Below the pieces are notes generated by a model. The model did no database searches. It saw nothing but the letters and a program-made list of their open reading frames with translations, and had not been told where the DNA came from. This document shows, in pieces, positions 25,855 to 38,047 of a stretch of DNA of 64,000 bases. Position numbers and translations under genes: made by a program. The stretch is from Albifimbria verrucaria. Its lineage: Eukaryota; Ascomycota; Sordariomycetes; Hypocreales; Stachybotryaceae. The stretch covers positions 2,542,001 to 2,606,000 of the forward strand of contig JAHREC010000018.1 in assembly GCA_020081605.1 (NCBI GenBank). The letters are read 5' to 3'. Positions within the stretch are counted from its first letter, which is position 1. The number at the start of each line of letters is the position of its first letter.

Positions 25855-25922
25855 TGCTGCGCTGTGCTGCGCTGTGCTGCGCTGTGCTGCGCTGTGCTGC
25901 GCTAGTGCTGCGCTGTGCTGTG
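25855..25922. repeat. 10-bp tandem repeat (GCTGCGCTGT)
   Basis: About six copies of a GCTGCGCTGT unit, with one interrupted copy near 25903. The unit is itself built from GCTGC/GCTGT pentamers. Confidence 0.85.
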
Positions 25923-26060
25923 CCACTCTGGTTCGTTTTGGGTGGCCCCAACTAACCTACTGGGTATAGTAACGTAGTTGTTACCTTACCTGGCTGGCTG
26001 GTTGGATATGAGGTACGGACCGCCATGTGACTGATGACGGAAGTACCAGGGCATCGGCTG

Positions 26061-26086
26061 CCTTACCTTGCCTTGCCTTGCCTTGC
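26061..26086. repeat. CCTTG pentanucleotide repeat
   Basis: Five near-perfect CCTT(G/A) units; a related CCATG pentamer array is at 27446-27467. Confidence 0.8.
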
Positions 26087-26779
26087 CAGACCATGCCATG
26101 GGTGCCAGGGGTGAGGCGAGGAAGTCGGTTGGTGAGCTGGCTGATGGACCATCTCTGGCACCGCATATCGGTAACAAGACTAGTTAGTTACTCGAGTCAA
26201 TGGTTTGTTTTGCTTCATTTCCTCTCCCCACACAGGCCAGGCAAATCGCCGTAATTCCTGAATGTTGCGTTGCCCAAAGTGTCGATCCTTCAGCAACGGG
26301 CAGGCAAACCGTGAACTAACGTTAAGTCGTGCAGCCAAGAAGATGAAAAAGCAAATTAAAGGGGACAGAAGGTGAAAACTGATTAGTTTGTCAGATGCGG
26401 TTGAGCCGCCCTACATAGTGCATCTGTAGGTGGGTGCATCGGTTGATGGATCCAAGGTGAGAATGAATGTGTGTGTGTATGTATGAATGACCCTACCTAC
26501 CAACACAACAGCCCAACCAACCTAACAGCGGAACCTATCGTTAGCTTACAGGTACGCTGCTTTGCCTTAGTGAACCGGGTGGCTGCATCCGCGGTGTGCA
26601 TGTACTCTTTCCCGCGCCTGTTGTACACCAGATAGGGCACGGCTAGCTACATTCTACTGTAGGGGTGTGCTTGCTTCCGGCAGCAGCACAGCATAGCAGC
26701 AGCAGTTGTTGCTTCAGTTTGCTTTGCTTTTGCTGTTGTGCTTTGGTTTGCTTTGCCTTTCTGCAACTCTGACTCGAAA

Positions 26780-28250
26780 CGTCAGGCATCCTCCCTCATT
26801 TTTTGCCTGTTTTATTTCTCCCGTTTCTTTTTAATTATTTCCTTGTTGCCAATACGGATACGTCAGCCTAAATAAGCGGTTTCGAAGCTCGGCTCCTCTT
26901 TCTTCTTTTCTTCTTCTTCCCTCCACTCTTCGCCCGACACATCGCACCGGCGTGTCGGAACGAAGTTGCTAGGACCAAGCACAGACCAGTGGACCACTTT
27001 CTCATTTCTCACGCCTCCAGCTTCTTTCTTTTTTTTTCTTTTTTTTTCTTTTTTTCTTTTTTTTTTTCCTTATTTCCTCCCCGAGTTTTGACAAACCCTC
27101 CTGATTTGGCAATTTATGAGTTTTTTTCTTCTTACACGCCCACTTTTTATTATCATCATCTTCTTCTTTCACACGCCTCCTCGATCTTTTCGACCCTTCT
27201 ATCGTTGCGTCTTCTTCTGTCTGCTTCCTCCTGGTTACTGTATCTCTTGGCTTGAAAATCCGCGCGCTTTCTCTCCTCTGCCCTCCATAACAATGCGCTC
27301 TGACAGGGCTAAGCATCTGCCTTGGTCTCCCAGCGCTGGCTGGCACCCTGACCGGTCCCAGTCGACATCTCTTGGGTTGTGGCTGCCCCAGGGCTCCCCA
27401 GTCGGACCAGGTCCAGAGCCACGGTGCCATTTGGGAGCAAGCTCTGCCATGCCATGCCATGCCATGACCACCCCAGCAGACTAGTGTCATCCATGTACTG
27501 GCCGCCTCTGGGTACGAGGTGAGCCAACCTCGTGGGCCGACCGCTCCCTGCGCCAAGTCGTACCTCGAGAGGCTCAGTACGTGCGCAACGTCCCGACCGC
27601 CCTTCCTCCCTTCCTCCCTGCCTCTCCTCTTTACAAGGCCAGGGTAGCCCTTGGCGAACCTGCCCAGTGGACCGGAGGAGGGGGCGTAAGCGAACACGCC
27701 CTTCCCCATCCTGCTCCTCTTCTTCTCTTGTTCTTCTGCTGCTTCTTCTGCTTCTCCTGTCCAGGTTGCTTCAGACGCCCTCCTCGCCCGCCGCACACGC
27801 CCCCTTCTTCTGTAGAGACGCCTCCCCCACGGTCGTTGTTCGAGCTATGCCCCGGGGTCGTGGGTGCTTGTTCGCCGCATCAACCTTTCTTGTGCTAGGG
27901 AATACCGGAGATCAATTCTTTCGTCTGGCCCATCATACTGGCGCAGGTCACCGCCCGTTGTAATCTTGCGTAGCCTTGTACTAGCCTCAAGCATACCCGG
28001 GTGACATCTTTGTACCCCATCGTAGTCCTTGCATGGCCCTTCCCTTCTTATAGTCTGTATCCACCCGCTTCTTCATGTCTTCTCTCTCCTTCTTCGATCT
28101 TTCTTGTCCCATCTCTAGCGTCGTCTCGCAATCTTGCGTCGTGTTTGACTGACTGCCTTTGTGTGTTACTTAATCTCTTGTTTCTTATATTCCAAGAGCC
28201 ACCCTAAAACCTCGTCCTGTATCCTCATCTCTGACTCTCACACCTTCGCC
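26780..28250 (+). promoter_or_regulatory. Long pyrimidine-rich tract upstream of the MFS gene
   Basis: The plus strand is strongly T/C-biased, with poly-T/CTTT runs at 27020-27070 and many CTTCTTC stretches. In filamentous fungi such tracts commonly lie in promoters and 5' leaders just before transcription start. Its extent of more than 1.4 kb is large. The 264-codon minus-strand ORF here is lysine/glutamate low-complexity and not credible. Confidence 0.4.
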
Positions 28251-28455
28251 CTTCAACACAGCAACAACCATATACCAGCCAGACAAGCTTTATGGGACCT
28301 TACTTGTCAGCTGGTTTCCCAATATCACCATCAAATACAGCAACTACAACAACTGGTTCTTCCTCAGACATCATACCTACTTGGCGGCTGTCCATAGGCG
28401 TGGTGTAAGGGAAGCCTTCCAAAATCGCAACAAGAACCGCCAGTCCTAGCCCAGC

Positions 28456-30450
28456 ATGAGGAGAGATAGCCTAGATGTGGCAGTTCGCCCCAGCCAGACG
28501 GCCAAGAGCACCAAGGCATCGCCGCCCTTTCCTACGAAGCAGATGTTTGTTTTGGGTAGGCAATGATTTTGCAAGCTTTGAGCCTCACCCAATAAAGCTG
28601 ACACAGATGACTCTATAGCTTGCTGCAGAATATGCGAGCCTATCGCTTTCATGTCCATCTTTCCTTACATCTACTACATGATTGAGGACTTTCAAATCAC
28701 CGATGACCCTAGCCAAATTTCTGTCTACGCCGGCATGGTCACGTCAGCCTTTACGCTGGCCGAGTTTGCGACTGGTGTCCTGTGGGGAAGATTGAGTGAC
28801 AAGATTGGCCGCAAGCCAGTCTTGTTAACTGGTCTCGTGGGAACTGCCATCAGTGTCCTGATTTTCGGTTTTGCACCAAGTCTCCCGAGTGCCCTCATGG
28901 CTCGTGCCCTAGGTGGCCTTCTCAACGGGTAAGCTTGCCAACAACGTCTCGGTGCTAGGCGCTCGTACATGGACTAATCGGGTGCTTTGATAGCAATATT
29001 GGCGTCTTGCAGACAACTGTGGCGGAGCTGGTCAAGGTTAAGGAACATCAACGTGAGCAGTCAATGGCTTGAACCAAAAGGCGCTCTTGGGCTAACAATG
29101 GTGCAGCGCGTGCTTACACAATTATGCCGATGGTGTGGTGCATTGGGTATGTTGCAGGCTGACAGGATCGATGACAGCAGCAAACTGACGTGTATCAGGT
29201 CCATTATTGGCCCCATGATCGGAGGTGCTCTTGCCCGTCCATGCATCAGCTATCCCGAAATCTTCTCCAAGGGAAGCATCTGGGATCGTTATCCTTACCT
29301 TCTACCGAACCTGTTCAGCGCAGCCACTGTCTTTGTTGGTGTCATCATCGGGTTACTCTTCCTTGAGGAAACACATGCTGTGAAGAAGCATCAACGTGAC
29401 AGATGCCGAGAGGTGGGCGACTACGTCTCTTCGCTCTTTTGCAAGGCAGGCAGCTGCCAGGGCCGATCACGTAGCCCAGAGAAGCAGAGTCTTTTGGAGA
29501 ACGACTCCTTGATCGGATATCGAACTACTGGATCTTTGGCTACCGACGATGCGAACTCGAACGACTCACTGCCTGCTTACCAAAGCCGTGACAACTCACC
29601 CAGGCTGTCACCGCAAGCGCACCCGCGGTCCACCATGCTCAACCCATCTCAAGAGTCTAACGTCAACCGACCCTCCAAGATCTTCACTAAGCCAGTCATT
29701 CTGAATATTGTGTCTTATGGAATCTTAGCCTTGTATGTACATGCCTTGACTTGTCGCGTAGGGTTCAGGCCACTGACTGCTGCAGCCATACCATGACTTT
29801 CGACCAGCTCTTCCCCGTCTTCCTTAGCACAGCAGCTCCGAAGAAGCCCATTCACGAGCTTCCTTCCGATTTGTAGATGGTTTTGGGCTGGAAACGAAGA
29901 CTATTGGTGTCATTATGTCGATCCAGGGCATCTATTCGCTCGTCTCTAACTACCTGGTCGTCCCCACGTTACACGACGGCTTGGATCCCTGCGCCTGTTC
30001 CGGATGCTGGCATTCTCTTACTTTTTGCTTTACCTGGTCACGCCATATCTGGTTCTTCTACCCGAAGAGATGCGGATGCCGGCCATCTACATCTTGGTTG
30101 TCTGGAAATGCACCTTCTCAACCATGGCCTACCCCAGCAACGCCATCCTGCTTGCCAACTCAGCCCCCAGCAAGCAGGTTCTCGGAACCATCAACGGAAT
30201 CGCCGCATCAACCGCCAGTCTCTGCCGAGCACTAGGCCCTACCTTGTCGGGTATTCTGTACTCGTTGGGCTTGCAAACCGGCTACTCGGGTTTGGCATGG
30301 TGGTTCAGCGGTCTGGTCACTCTCGTGGGGGCCTACCTCAGCTCTCAGATTACGGAAGGCGGGCAGCAGGTTTTTGCCGAGGAGGAGGTGGATGAGGACC
30401 TTCCGGAGGAGCCGCTGCTGGGCAGTTACGACGAGGATGAGAGCGTCTAG
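28456..30450 (+). CDS. MFS transporter, two frame breaks
   Basis: A 12-helix major facilitator. Exons: 28456-28555, 28619-28928, 28994-29052, 29107-29146, 29199-29732, 29786-30450. Key parts: start MRRDSLDVAVRPSQ, helix 1 region RICEPIAFMSIFPYIYYM, the loop 2-3 signature GVLWGRLSDKIGRKPVLL (MFS motif A), helix 4-5 GNIGVLQTTVAELV and AYTIMPMVWCIGSIIGPMIGG, a long Ser-rich central cytosolic loop, then QLFPVFLST and the second half through GILYSLGLQTGYSGLAWWF, ending in an acidic tail. It resembles fungal relatives of yeast YCR023C and plant ZIF-like carriers; the substrate is unknown. The frame breaks at CTTCCTTCC (29859-29868) and near 29966 (CCCCAC). One added base at each restores FRFVDGFGLETKTIG and VTRRLGSLRLFRMLAF. 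Confidence 0.87.
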
Positions 30451-32040
30451 TGAGGTGTTGTAGCGCAGCATGCTCAACACAACACCAGAGCTCCCCATCT
30501 ACGCTTCACGATGTGTTTTGTTTCACTGTTTTCTCCCGTCTAATACCCCTTCGGAATTGAGAGCGACAGGATCGGCGTTTACTTTGACGGATCTTTATAC
30601 CTGCATAGACGGTGTCAACTGGTAGGAGTCCTTGGAACATATACAGAGAAAGGGAAAGGTTCGGCTTGGCTTAGAGCCATGGTTTATATATTTTTCTGTC
30701 TCTTGTATTTGACTTGATTTTGCATTTTCTTTTTCTTTTTCTCCTGATAGTGGTGGCTCGGTCTGGGTTTCCCTTTGGGCATGTCATTATCTTTCATCAA
30801 TGTCACCGCGATAGGCGGCGACGGCCAGAGCAAGCATTACATAGGCGAGGGCCTTGGAGCGGGAATACAACTAAGGTGTTTACTTCTTTCACCAGTCGAA
30901 GAACTGCGGTGGCGCGCTGTGATCTGTTGGTCGATGTCCTGGCTTCCTGCACGCCGCTTGAACTGGTGAATGCGAACCAATATATATGTTAGCTCCGGGA
31001 TAGCGTGAGCATGCATGCAGCTGACACTGCCTTCCTCCACTGCTTGGTGTTTGAAATCCAATCCGCGGATGTCAGATGGCCTGAAGATCGGCGCAGCGAG
31101 GCTGGCCGTGGCTCAAGCACCGACCAACAAGATTAGCGTGAAGAACTGGATGCCTGATTCTAGACCGCAGCTTGGCTAATTAAGACCTGCATGTCTCGCT
31201 GGCTGTACATGAACTGGACGGGGGAGGGAAAGGCCATGTTGGTGAGGCGCTGGACTCGGTAACAGGAGCAGGCAGTAGTGGTGGGCTTGGCTGCTTTGTG
31301 AATCATTCCAGAGCCGAACATGAGGGAGGGAAAAGAGGCATTTGTTAAGAAGAAGAAGGCGAAGACGGCCCCAAAGATAAAGCAACGGGGCTAGAGGAGG
31401 CAAGCCTCTTGTTAGTGCTGTTGCTTGGTCCCTGAACTGGTTGCGGGGTTCGTGGATGGATGCTGGTTCGTCAGCGAGGAAATGCTTATCAGCATCCCTC
31501 CACATTCCCCCAATTCAACCACACCGACAGCTTGGGTCGTTCAAGGGTCGCAGGTCGACGACTCAACCTCGTTCAGTCACCTACTCGCTCTCCTTATTCA
31601 CGCGTCCATCGCCGCGCCCTCCCTCGCCTGGTTTCAGGCTCGCCTCAACCCACGAGCTCGCCCTGGTCCTGATCTGGGTCCCGGATCGTTCTCCCTGCAG
31701 CGCCGCGCCGCGCTCGCCAATGAACCCATCCATCGCAACGGCCATGACAGAGACTCTTGCATTCGAAAACTCTTCTCGGGCCGTGATCTAGCCCTGCAAC
31801 CTCAATTGATTGCGCTCTTGGTGTCGAGATATGGCCAGCGTTGCTAGCGATCCATGATAGTTGCGCTGTGCGAAACGACCGACCAGGTACGCCACCGCAA
31901 AGCCACCGCTTGCTACCCATCGCCATCACCATCGCCATTTCCTCTAACCTCGGCACCTCCCTAGGCCGATCCACGCATCCCAGCGTCATCAGCACCCGAC
32001 CTACCGTCCACAGGCAGGTCTTCGCCATACAACCACCAAT
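30451..32040. other. Intergenic region and probable leader of the transcription factor gene
   Basis: No independent gene recognised. A short upstream ORF (ATG 31831 to TGA 31857, MASVASDP) lies about 210 bp before the proposed factor start; it could be a uORF or the start of a first exon whose splice I cannot fix. Open frames at 31441-31850 look like leader sequence. Confidence 0.4.
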
Positions 32041-35000
32041 ATGCCCGCGCATGGGCCATCCTCTCCCTCCCCAATCCCGCGAAGCGCCTACGACAGTCGT
32101 CCTACGAAGATCAATCGCCGCATAGCGAGGAACCGAGTCCTGCAGACCACGCAGCGGACCCTGCCTCGGGAGCCAGCGCGGTGGGGGCGGCCAGGCCAGA
32201 GCAGCAGCTTTCGTAATGTGAGCGCCTGTAATCGCTGCCGTCTGCGCAAGAACAGATGCGACCAGAAGCTGCCAAGCTGTGCGAGCTGCGCCAAGGCTGG
32301 CGTCGCCTGCGTCGGATACGACCCGATAACGAAGAAAGAGATACCGCGCAGGTGAGTCGTTGAGAACTTGGGGTCGGCGCTTTCATGTGTGGAATCGTGG
32401 GACTGACCATGTCGTAGCTATGTTTTCTATCTCGAGACGCGTGTAGAGCAGCTTGAGAACCTGCTGACCGCAAACAAAATCCCCTTCCCCGGCCGAGAAT
32501 TTGGAGCTATGCTCTCGTCAGGGAACCGACACAGCCAGTACCGCATCTGGAAGCGATTCCAAACACGCGCCGCAGGGTGAGGCTGGTGATCATGGGCCAT
32601 CACATGCTCAAAACCAGGCTCTTGTGGGCTTGACCTCCAAAAGATCCAACCAAGGCCCAGGCATGCTCAACATTGTTAGCCCTACCAAACCCCGATCTTT
32701 AGCCTCTGCCTCCGGCGTTTCCTTCGCCAGAGTCGTCTTTGCTGCCGTCCAGTACTCCGTCTCCGACCAGAGTGGCAACGGCGAGCGTCCCGGCTCACGT
32801 CACTTTGCCGGCAATGGCACCTCCATGCGCGACTCGTTCTTTGGCCTGCATACAAAGCCCACGATCAAACCAGCCTTGTTCCCCGAAAAGGACGCCGGCT
32901 TGCGACTTGTCAGCTTGTACTTTGAGCACGCCAACCCCAGATCCCCATCCTCCACCGCGGCGCGTTTATGCGCATGTTCGAGCAGGCATACGCAACTCCA
33001 GCCCATGCCCGAGGCGCAAGGGAATTGTACATGCTGAACATGGTTTTCGCGATTGGATGCGGAGTCATTGTGGGGAACCTGTGAGGTCGGAGCTGTCGGA
33101 TAACACTCGCTCATCACAGGGCTCTTGGAAGAATCAGTGCCAGCCTGAAGAATACCACGCAAGCGCCATTGTCCATCTAGAGTCATGTCTGAGTAGCAGT
33201 GGTGGAGGCTTAGAAGTCCTGCAGGCTGTTCTTCTTCTGGCCAATTTTGCTTTACTTCGGCCAGTCCCTCCGGGACTTTGGTGAGTTATCTCGCAATTCT
33301 TAAGTTGACGTTAGCGGCTAATTTCTTCCAGGTACATCATCGGAGTCGCCGTGCGTCTCGCGGTAGATCTGGGGCTTCATTACGAAGACAGTATAGACGT
33401 TGATGGCATGGTGCCTGATCCAATGGCGGAGCTGGAACAGAACGAGGTGAATCTTGCAAAGGAAACGAGCCCAGAAGAACGTGGAAAGCGTCTTTGGGTC
33501 CGGGATATGCGCCGGCGTCTCTGGTGGTGCACATACTCATTTGACAGGCTTGTCAGTACATGTGTTGGAAGACCTTTCGGCATAAGCGACCAAGTCATCA
33601 TCACGGAACTTCCATCTCTATTAGATGACGAGTATATCACACCAACAGGCTTCCTAGAACCGCCGACCAACAACCAGCCAAGCTACAAACATGTCGCGCA
33701 TCACTACTTCCGCCTACGCCTCTTGCAGTCTGAAATCCTGCAAGTGCTCCAATACAACCAAGCACAGGCATCGAGGGCTGGTTCGCAGAGTGCGCCCTAC
33801 CCAGAAATGCACCATCATCTGCCATCCCCATTCCTGGTGCAATTCGATTCCTACCGATCCTGGCGTATCGACATCGACAGGAGATTATATCTGTGGAAAA
33901 CGTCTGCGCCAACCAGGCAGAAGACCGGCGTTGCGTTCTCGACAGAGTTCTTGGAACTCAACTATTGGCAGGCCATTATTATGCTTTATAGGCAGAGCTT
34001 AAGTGTTCCTGCAATGTTTGAGGGCGAGTATAACACATCAAATGAAGTAAACAGCCCGACGGCTTTCACCGCAGAGCTTCGTGAAGACGAAGACCGGGTC
34101 TATCTAAAGGTTGCCGAGGCAGGCCAGAAGATTCTTCGAATCTATCGGCAACTGCATCTTAGTGGCCTTGTCAGCTATACATATCTATCGACACACCACT
34201 TGTTCATGGCTGGTATTTCGTATCTATACGCCATCTGGCACTCCCCATTGTGCGAAGTCGTCTAGTAAGTTGACCCCTCCTGGCGTGGTGTGCGTGAGAC
34301 TGTCTCGGGCAAGGAAGCAGTGAAAATATCTGACAGTAAATATAGACAATGGACGAAGTGGATTTCACGGTGCTAGCCGCTAAGTCGGTCTTCACCGACA
34401 TGATTGACAAATGCCCCCTGCTGAAACGTGCCGGGATGCGTTTGACCGGACGGCGAAGGCCACAATCAAGATGGCCACGTCGACAGGTGGATTTGGAATG
34501 TCCAGCCAGAACCGCAATCGACAAGCTCCACGCTGGTCTTCGGGGTCAGATGCGCCTTTGGCAAAGCCTAAATCTCATCGGAGTCATCCCTCTGATCAGA
34601 CGACCTTCCTTGTGGATATGTCCATGTCCGACAACGCATCAACGCCTAGCTTGTCCATTGGTGGGGACGTGGGGTCAGCAGACATCACCGACAGGCACGT
34701 CAAAATCCTATGAAGCAGACAATTACTCGATGCGCCCACAGCCTCGTCGCAGCGGGTCGAATCATCATGAAGCGCACGTGAACCCAGACATTGGACAGGC
34801 GATTGACACGTCTCTCGGGACACCACCTCGGCAATCCCGGCGAGCCGCACCCCAGCAGGACGCCATGCGCGGCCCGTTCCTGAGCCCGTCATTCGGCGAC
34901 CAGGCAAACCCCATAGACTTCCCGATGGCCAGTCCATGGACTTTCTCCAAAACTTGGACACTTCATCGAACGGCGAATTTGGAAACATTGACCAGGCGCA

Positions 35001-35127
35001 ACTGGATCCTGTCTTCGGCATGAACTGGGAAGGGTTCTCCAGCGATTTTGCCGACGGGCAGCAAGTGAACCCTTTCGGGACATTTTTCTTTGGCGGCCCC
35101 CAGGGCGGGAATGGATCTGGATTTTGA
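32041..35127 (+). CDS. Zn2Cys6 fungal-specific transcription factor (Ppr1/UaY-like style), at least eight frame breaks
   Basis: Nuclear regulator. The zinc cluster reads CNRCRLRKNRC, DQKLPSC, ASC, AKAGVAC, matching C-x2-C-x6-C-x6-C-x2-C-x6-C. It is followed by VGYDPITKKEIPR, an intron at 32352-32417, then SYVFYLETRVEQLENLL, the linker and coiled-coil dimer element typical of Ppr1/UaY-like factors. The fungal-specific TF domain follows: FAIGCGVIVGN, an intron from about 33080, HASAIVHLESCLSS, VLLLANFALLRPVPPGLW, YIIGVAVRLAVDLGLHYED, RRRLWWCTYSFDRLVSTCVG. The C-terminus is MDFLQNLDTSSNGEFGN to GGNGSGF. The frame breaks near 32072, 32214, 32490, 32937, 33130, 34250, 34415, 34683 and 34923, mostly one C or G missing from a short run. 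Protein quality stays high between breaks. Target genes are unknown. Confidence 0.85.
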
Positions 35128-35834
35128 TCACAGATCCCAGCAACGATATCATATGCTTACGGTGGCTCATTGGGTGTTATATGAATCTCGGGAGTCAGGT
35201 CCTTGGCCACAAATACAGCTGGTTGCATCATGAACATCTTTATGAAAAGGAAAGGGTCTTGGGAACAGCCGAAAAGCATTTTACAGCAAGGCGCAGAATA
35301 TAAACGTTATTTTGTTTATTCATTCGAATTTCGGTCGGCGAAGCCCTCAATTTGGCTTACCTCGTCAACGGGTGTCAAAAGGAAGAGAAGGAATTGGGAG
35401 ACTATCTAGGAAGATGTATTTACTATGCAGTTGTACATACCACGCTCAAACATACGCCGTCTGCTAATCACCGATATGCACAACTGTGGACTGGCCTCGA
35501 TGAAATCGACATCAGAGGAGACGACCCCATATTCATGATTATGCGTTTTAAGAGAAGAATGGACACCGTAGTCCCCAAGTTGTTGTGTCACTCAGTAGCG
35601 TAGGTTTGGCATGATCACAAGAAGATATACGCTCTTGTCTAGTATAAGGGGTAAAGATTATTCTTCAGCTTGTGTGCGGTATTGAGTAGGTCACATTTGG
35701 CCGCAGCTTTGATTTTGGTTCGTTCTACTCCGTGCATACTCAAACGGCTATATTTTCACACCAGCTTCTCGATGGAAAATGCTCCAGGCCAAGGGTATAT
35801 TGTGTTTTCCTCAATAGCGGCTCTCGCTCTTCCT
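35128..35834. other. Convergent 3' intergenic region
   Basis: It lies between the ends of the rightward transcription factor and the leftward F-box gene, so only 3' UTRs and terminators are expected. No gene seen. Confidence 0.5.
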
Positions 35835-37261
35835 TCAGTCCTTCATAACATCGTACTCGTATGGGAACTGCCCAAGCTCATATGCTGCCCCAAACCTTTG
35901 TTCAAGTTCTCTCATTTCTTCCCGTGGAACCCAGAACCCGTCCAGTCGCTCCTCAATAAATGTACGTCCTCTCCATGTGAAATACTCTATAGCATCCCTA
36001 CACTCAATTCGAGACGATTGTTTAAACATTTCCGGCCAACCAGGGGTGAGAAATCTCTCACTATCCCAGAACACGTAGCCTAGCCCGCGAAGGTGCCATT
36101 TCACAAAGCCACATTTGTTTACCTTTAGGTACGATTTCTCCGAGGCACGCTTGAACGACCAGTAACCAAAGTTGGCATGTGTAGGGTCGTTACCACGAAT
36201 ATTCTGCGGCTTTTTGACGTCGATCGTGGCTCCCATTCCCCTGCTTTCACTGAGCGTTTCCGGTAGGAAATTCCTTCTCACTGTGGAACTATGCTGAATG
36301 AGCTTGGTTTGTCCTGCGTTGTCAGCTCGGGTTAGGTTGTAGATAAAGCCAAGGCCAAGAGACGTGATGTAGCTGATGAAGTCTGGAACGCTAGGACTTT
36401 CAAGTTCAGACCAGAATGTCATGTCAGTCAGGTCGAAATATTTAAAGGGTTCCATGTCTTCTTCTGCGGATGGTTCGGTTCCAGAATCAAGCTGAACCAA
36501 CCCGGGTGAAGCATGAACAGCTTTAACAAAGTCTTCTCCAATTCTCGCAACGACTTCCTCTAACATGGAGCCATAGTAGTGGTGAATTGATGTCATCTCT
36601 TCTACCTGCCAAGGCGGCAGGCGAGAAATGAAAAGGTCAAACTGTTCAGTGGCAGAGTAGTGAGAACTGCCGTTTCCGTAGGGGTCAATAGGAAAGAGGC
36701 GGCAGTAGAGTTCAAAACGGAGGACGGCTCGCTTCAACCGAACCAGTTCTGTCTCTGAGAATGGTTTCAGAGAAGATTGTTCCCAGAGTTTTTCATGTTG
36801 GTGTTCATTGTAGGGATTATAGAATCCGCCCGCAACTGAGTTCTCGGCAGCTCAGCCCACGTGTGCACTCGATGTGAGACGTCGGTGAAGTATCTGTTGA
36901 TCAGGTATAAGACACGGGAGTGTAGTCGGTACAACCTCATTATATCAGAGACTTCGTTCGGCATTTGGAATGTACCTCCATCAAAGTAGCTGCTGAGAAA
37001 CAACGTGACGAGGTGGTAGTGCTGCGGCCGTGGTAGGCGACTATCTGCAAACGTCGGTGCCTGCAGGACAGCGATAAGGTGATGTAAGACTGGAGGCGTT
37101 GCAGAATTGACGAGAACAGACGATAGTATGGTTCTCCGCGATACTTGAAAGACTGCGAGGCATAATGGCGACGCGGACAGGAGGCTATGCAAGTCTAATG
37201 GCGAGTACACAGCGCTCATGATGAGGACAAGCAGCTCAGGGGATAGATCCTGCAGCGACAT
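35835..37261 (-). CDS. F-box domain protein, one frame break
   Basis: The N-terminus (ATG 37261) reads MSLQDLSPELLVLIMSAVYS, then PLDLHSLLSASPLCLAVF, a typical F-box, the Skp1-binding module of SCF ubiquitin ligases. The rest (about 460 residues in all) has no domain I recognise. It resembles the many fungal F-box proteins with helical C-terminal regions (KRAVLRFELYCRLFP, GLGYVFWDSERFLTPGWP, FGAAYELGQFPYEYDVMKD). The frame breaks at five A in the sense strand (36789-36793). One extra A joins NMKKLWEQSSLKPFSETELV to the downstream part. Substrate unknown. No introns are apparent. Confidence 0.82.
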
Positions 37262-38047
37262 GGTAGCGTGGCAGGTTGCGGGAAAGGAGGGTTGCGCTGA
37301 AGGGAAAATAAATGTGAAGGCACAGAGAGGGAGGAGAGAAGATAGAGGAAGATATTTAGGTGCTTGGGTAGAACACGTGCTGACTCCTCGAGAGGCACCT
37401 CATCGCAACAGCTGTCAACGGCCGTTCCGAAATTCTGGGGACCTGGGGCAAGAAACAGGCACATACATGGCAGGGCTCAATTTCACCGTCAAGTAGAGGT
37501 AAGTAAGTAAAAGTAAGTAGATAAGGTACTTTTGCAAGGGGACTCTGTCCAGGCTGCAATTATAACCTTTGCGAGAGGTGTTAGGGATGCAGCTCAACTC
37601 ACTAGGTACCGTCGAAGCTCTGTCGTCTTCAAGTAGTACGACTAGTTCTCTCACAGATCGCATCAGGTGCTGTCCGCCTAACACTCCCATAGGAAGCATT
37701 GTTAGAGCAAGAGCTTGACTCTTGGGTTTTATATAACGTTAAGTATCTCCTTCATGAAGCATGAGAAACGCCCAATACGTTTCGCAGAGCTTTTGATAGT
37801 GGCTTAATTTCTTAATGAGCACAATTCGAAACATGACGCTCAATCATCTTGAAGGATTAATTTCGTATACTTGATTATTTGTCTTTCATATCCGTCGCTA
37901 AGTCTTGCTTTGCCTACGCCAGCCTAAAGTAACCAATTCAGTCCCTTTACATACCACGAAGCAAGCTACTGCTGGCACCCATCACGGGCTCACATGATGA
38001 TTCGCCTGCTCAAATGATAACCGAAAACATGACAACATATCCCAAAT
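37262..38047. other. Intergenic region
   Basis: Promoter of the leftward F-box gene and 3' region of the next leftward gene. No gene seen; AT-richer around 37740-37920. Confidence 0.5.

Larger units (their letters stand above)
14095..28455. other. Gene desert of about 14 kb
   Basis: I could not assemble a credible gene on either strand in this stretch, even allowing introns and single-base errors. Base composition stays balanced rather than AT-rich, so it does not look like classic RIP-degraded repeats. Contents I can name: microsatellites (listed separately), pyrimidine tracts at 20820-20865, 24715-24770 and throughout 26780-28250, and one leucine/glutamate-rich 91-codon ORF at 15651-15926 that could be real but has no recognisable homology. 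The right end must include the promoter and leader of the MFS gene; the left end the promoter of the CCDC124-like gene. Confidence 0.55.

Noticed and set aside
27002..27796. A 264-codon minus-strand ORF
   Set aside because: It is the complement of poly-T and CTTCTT tracts, giving lysine/glutamate/arginine low-complexity sequence without a domain.
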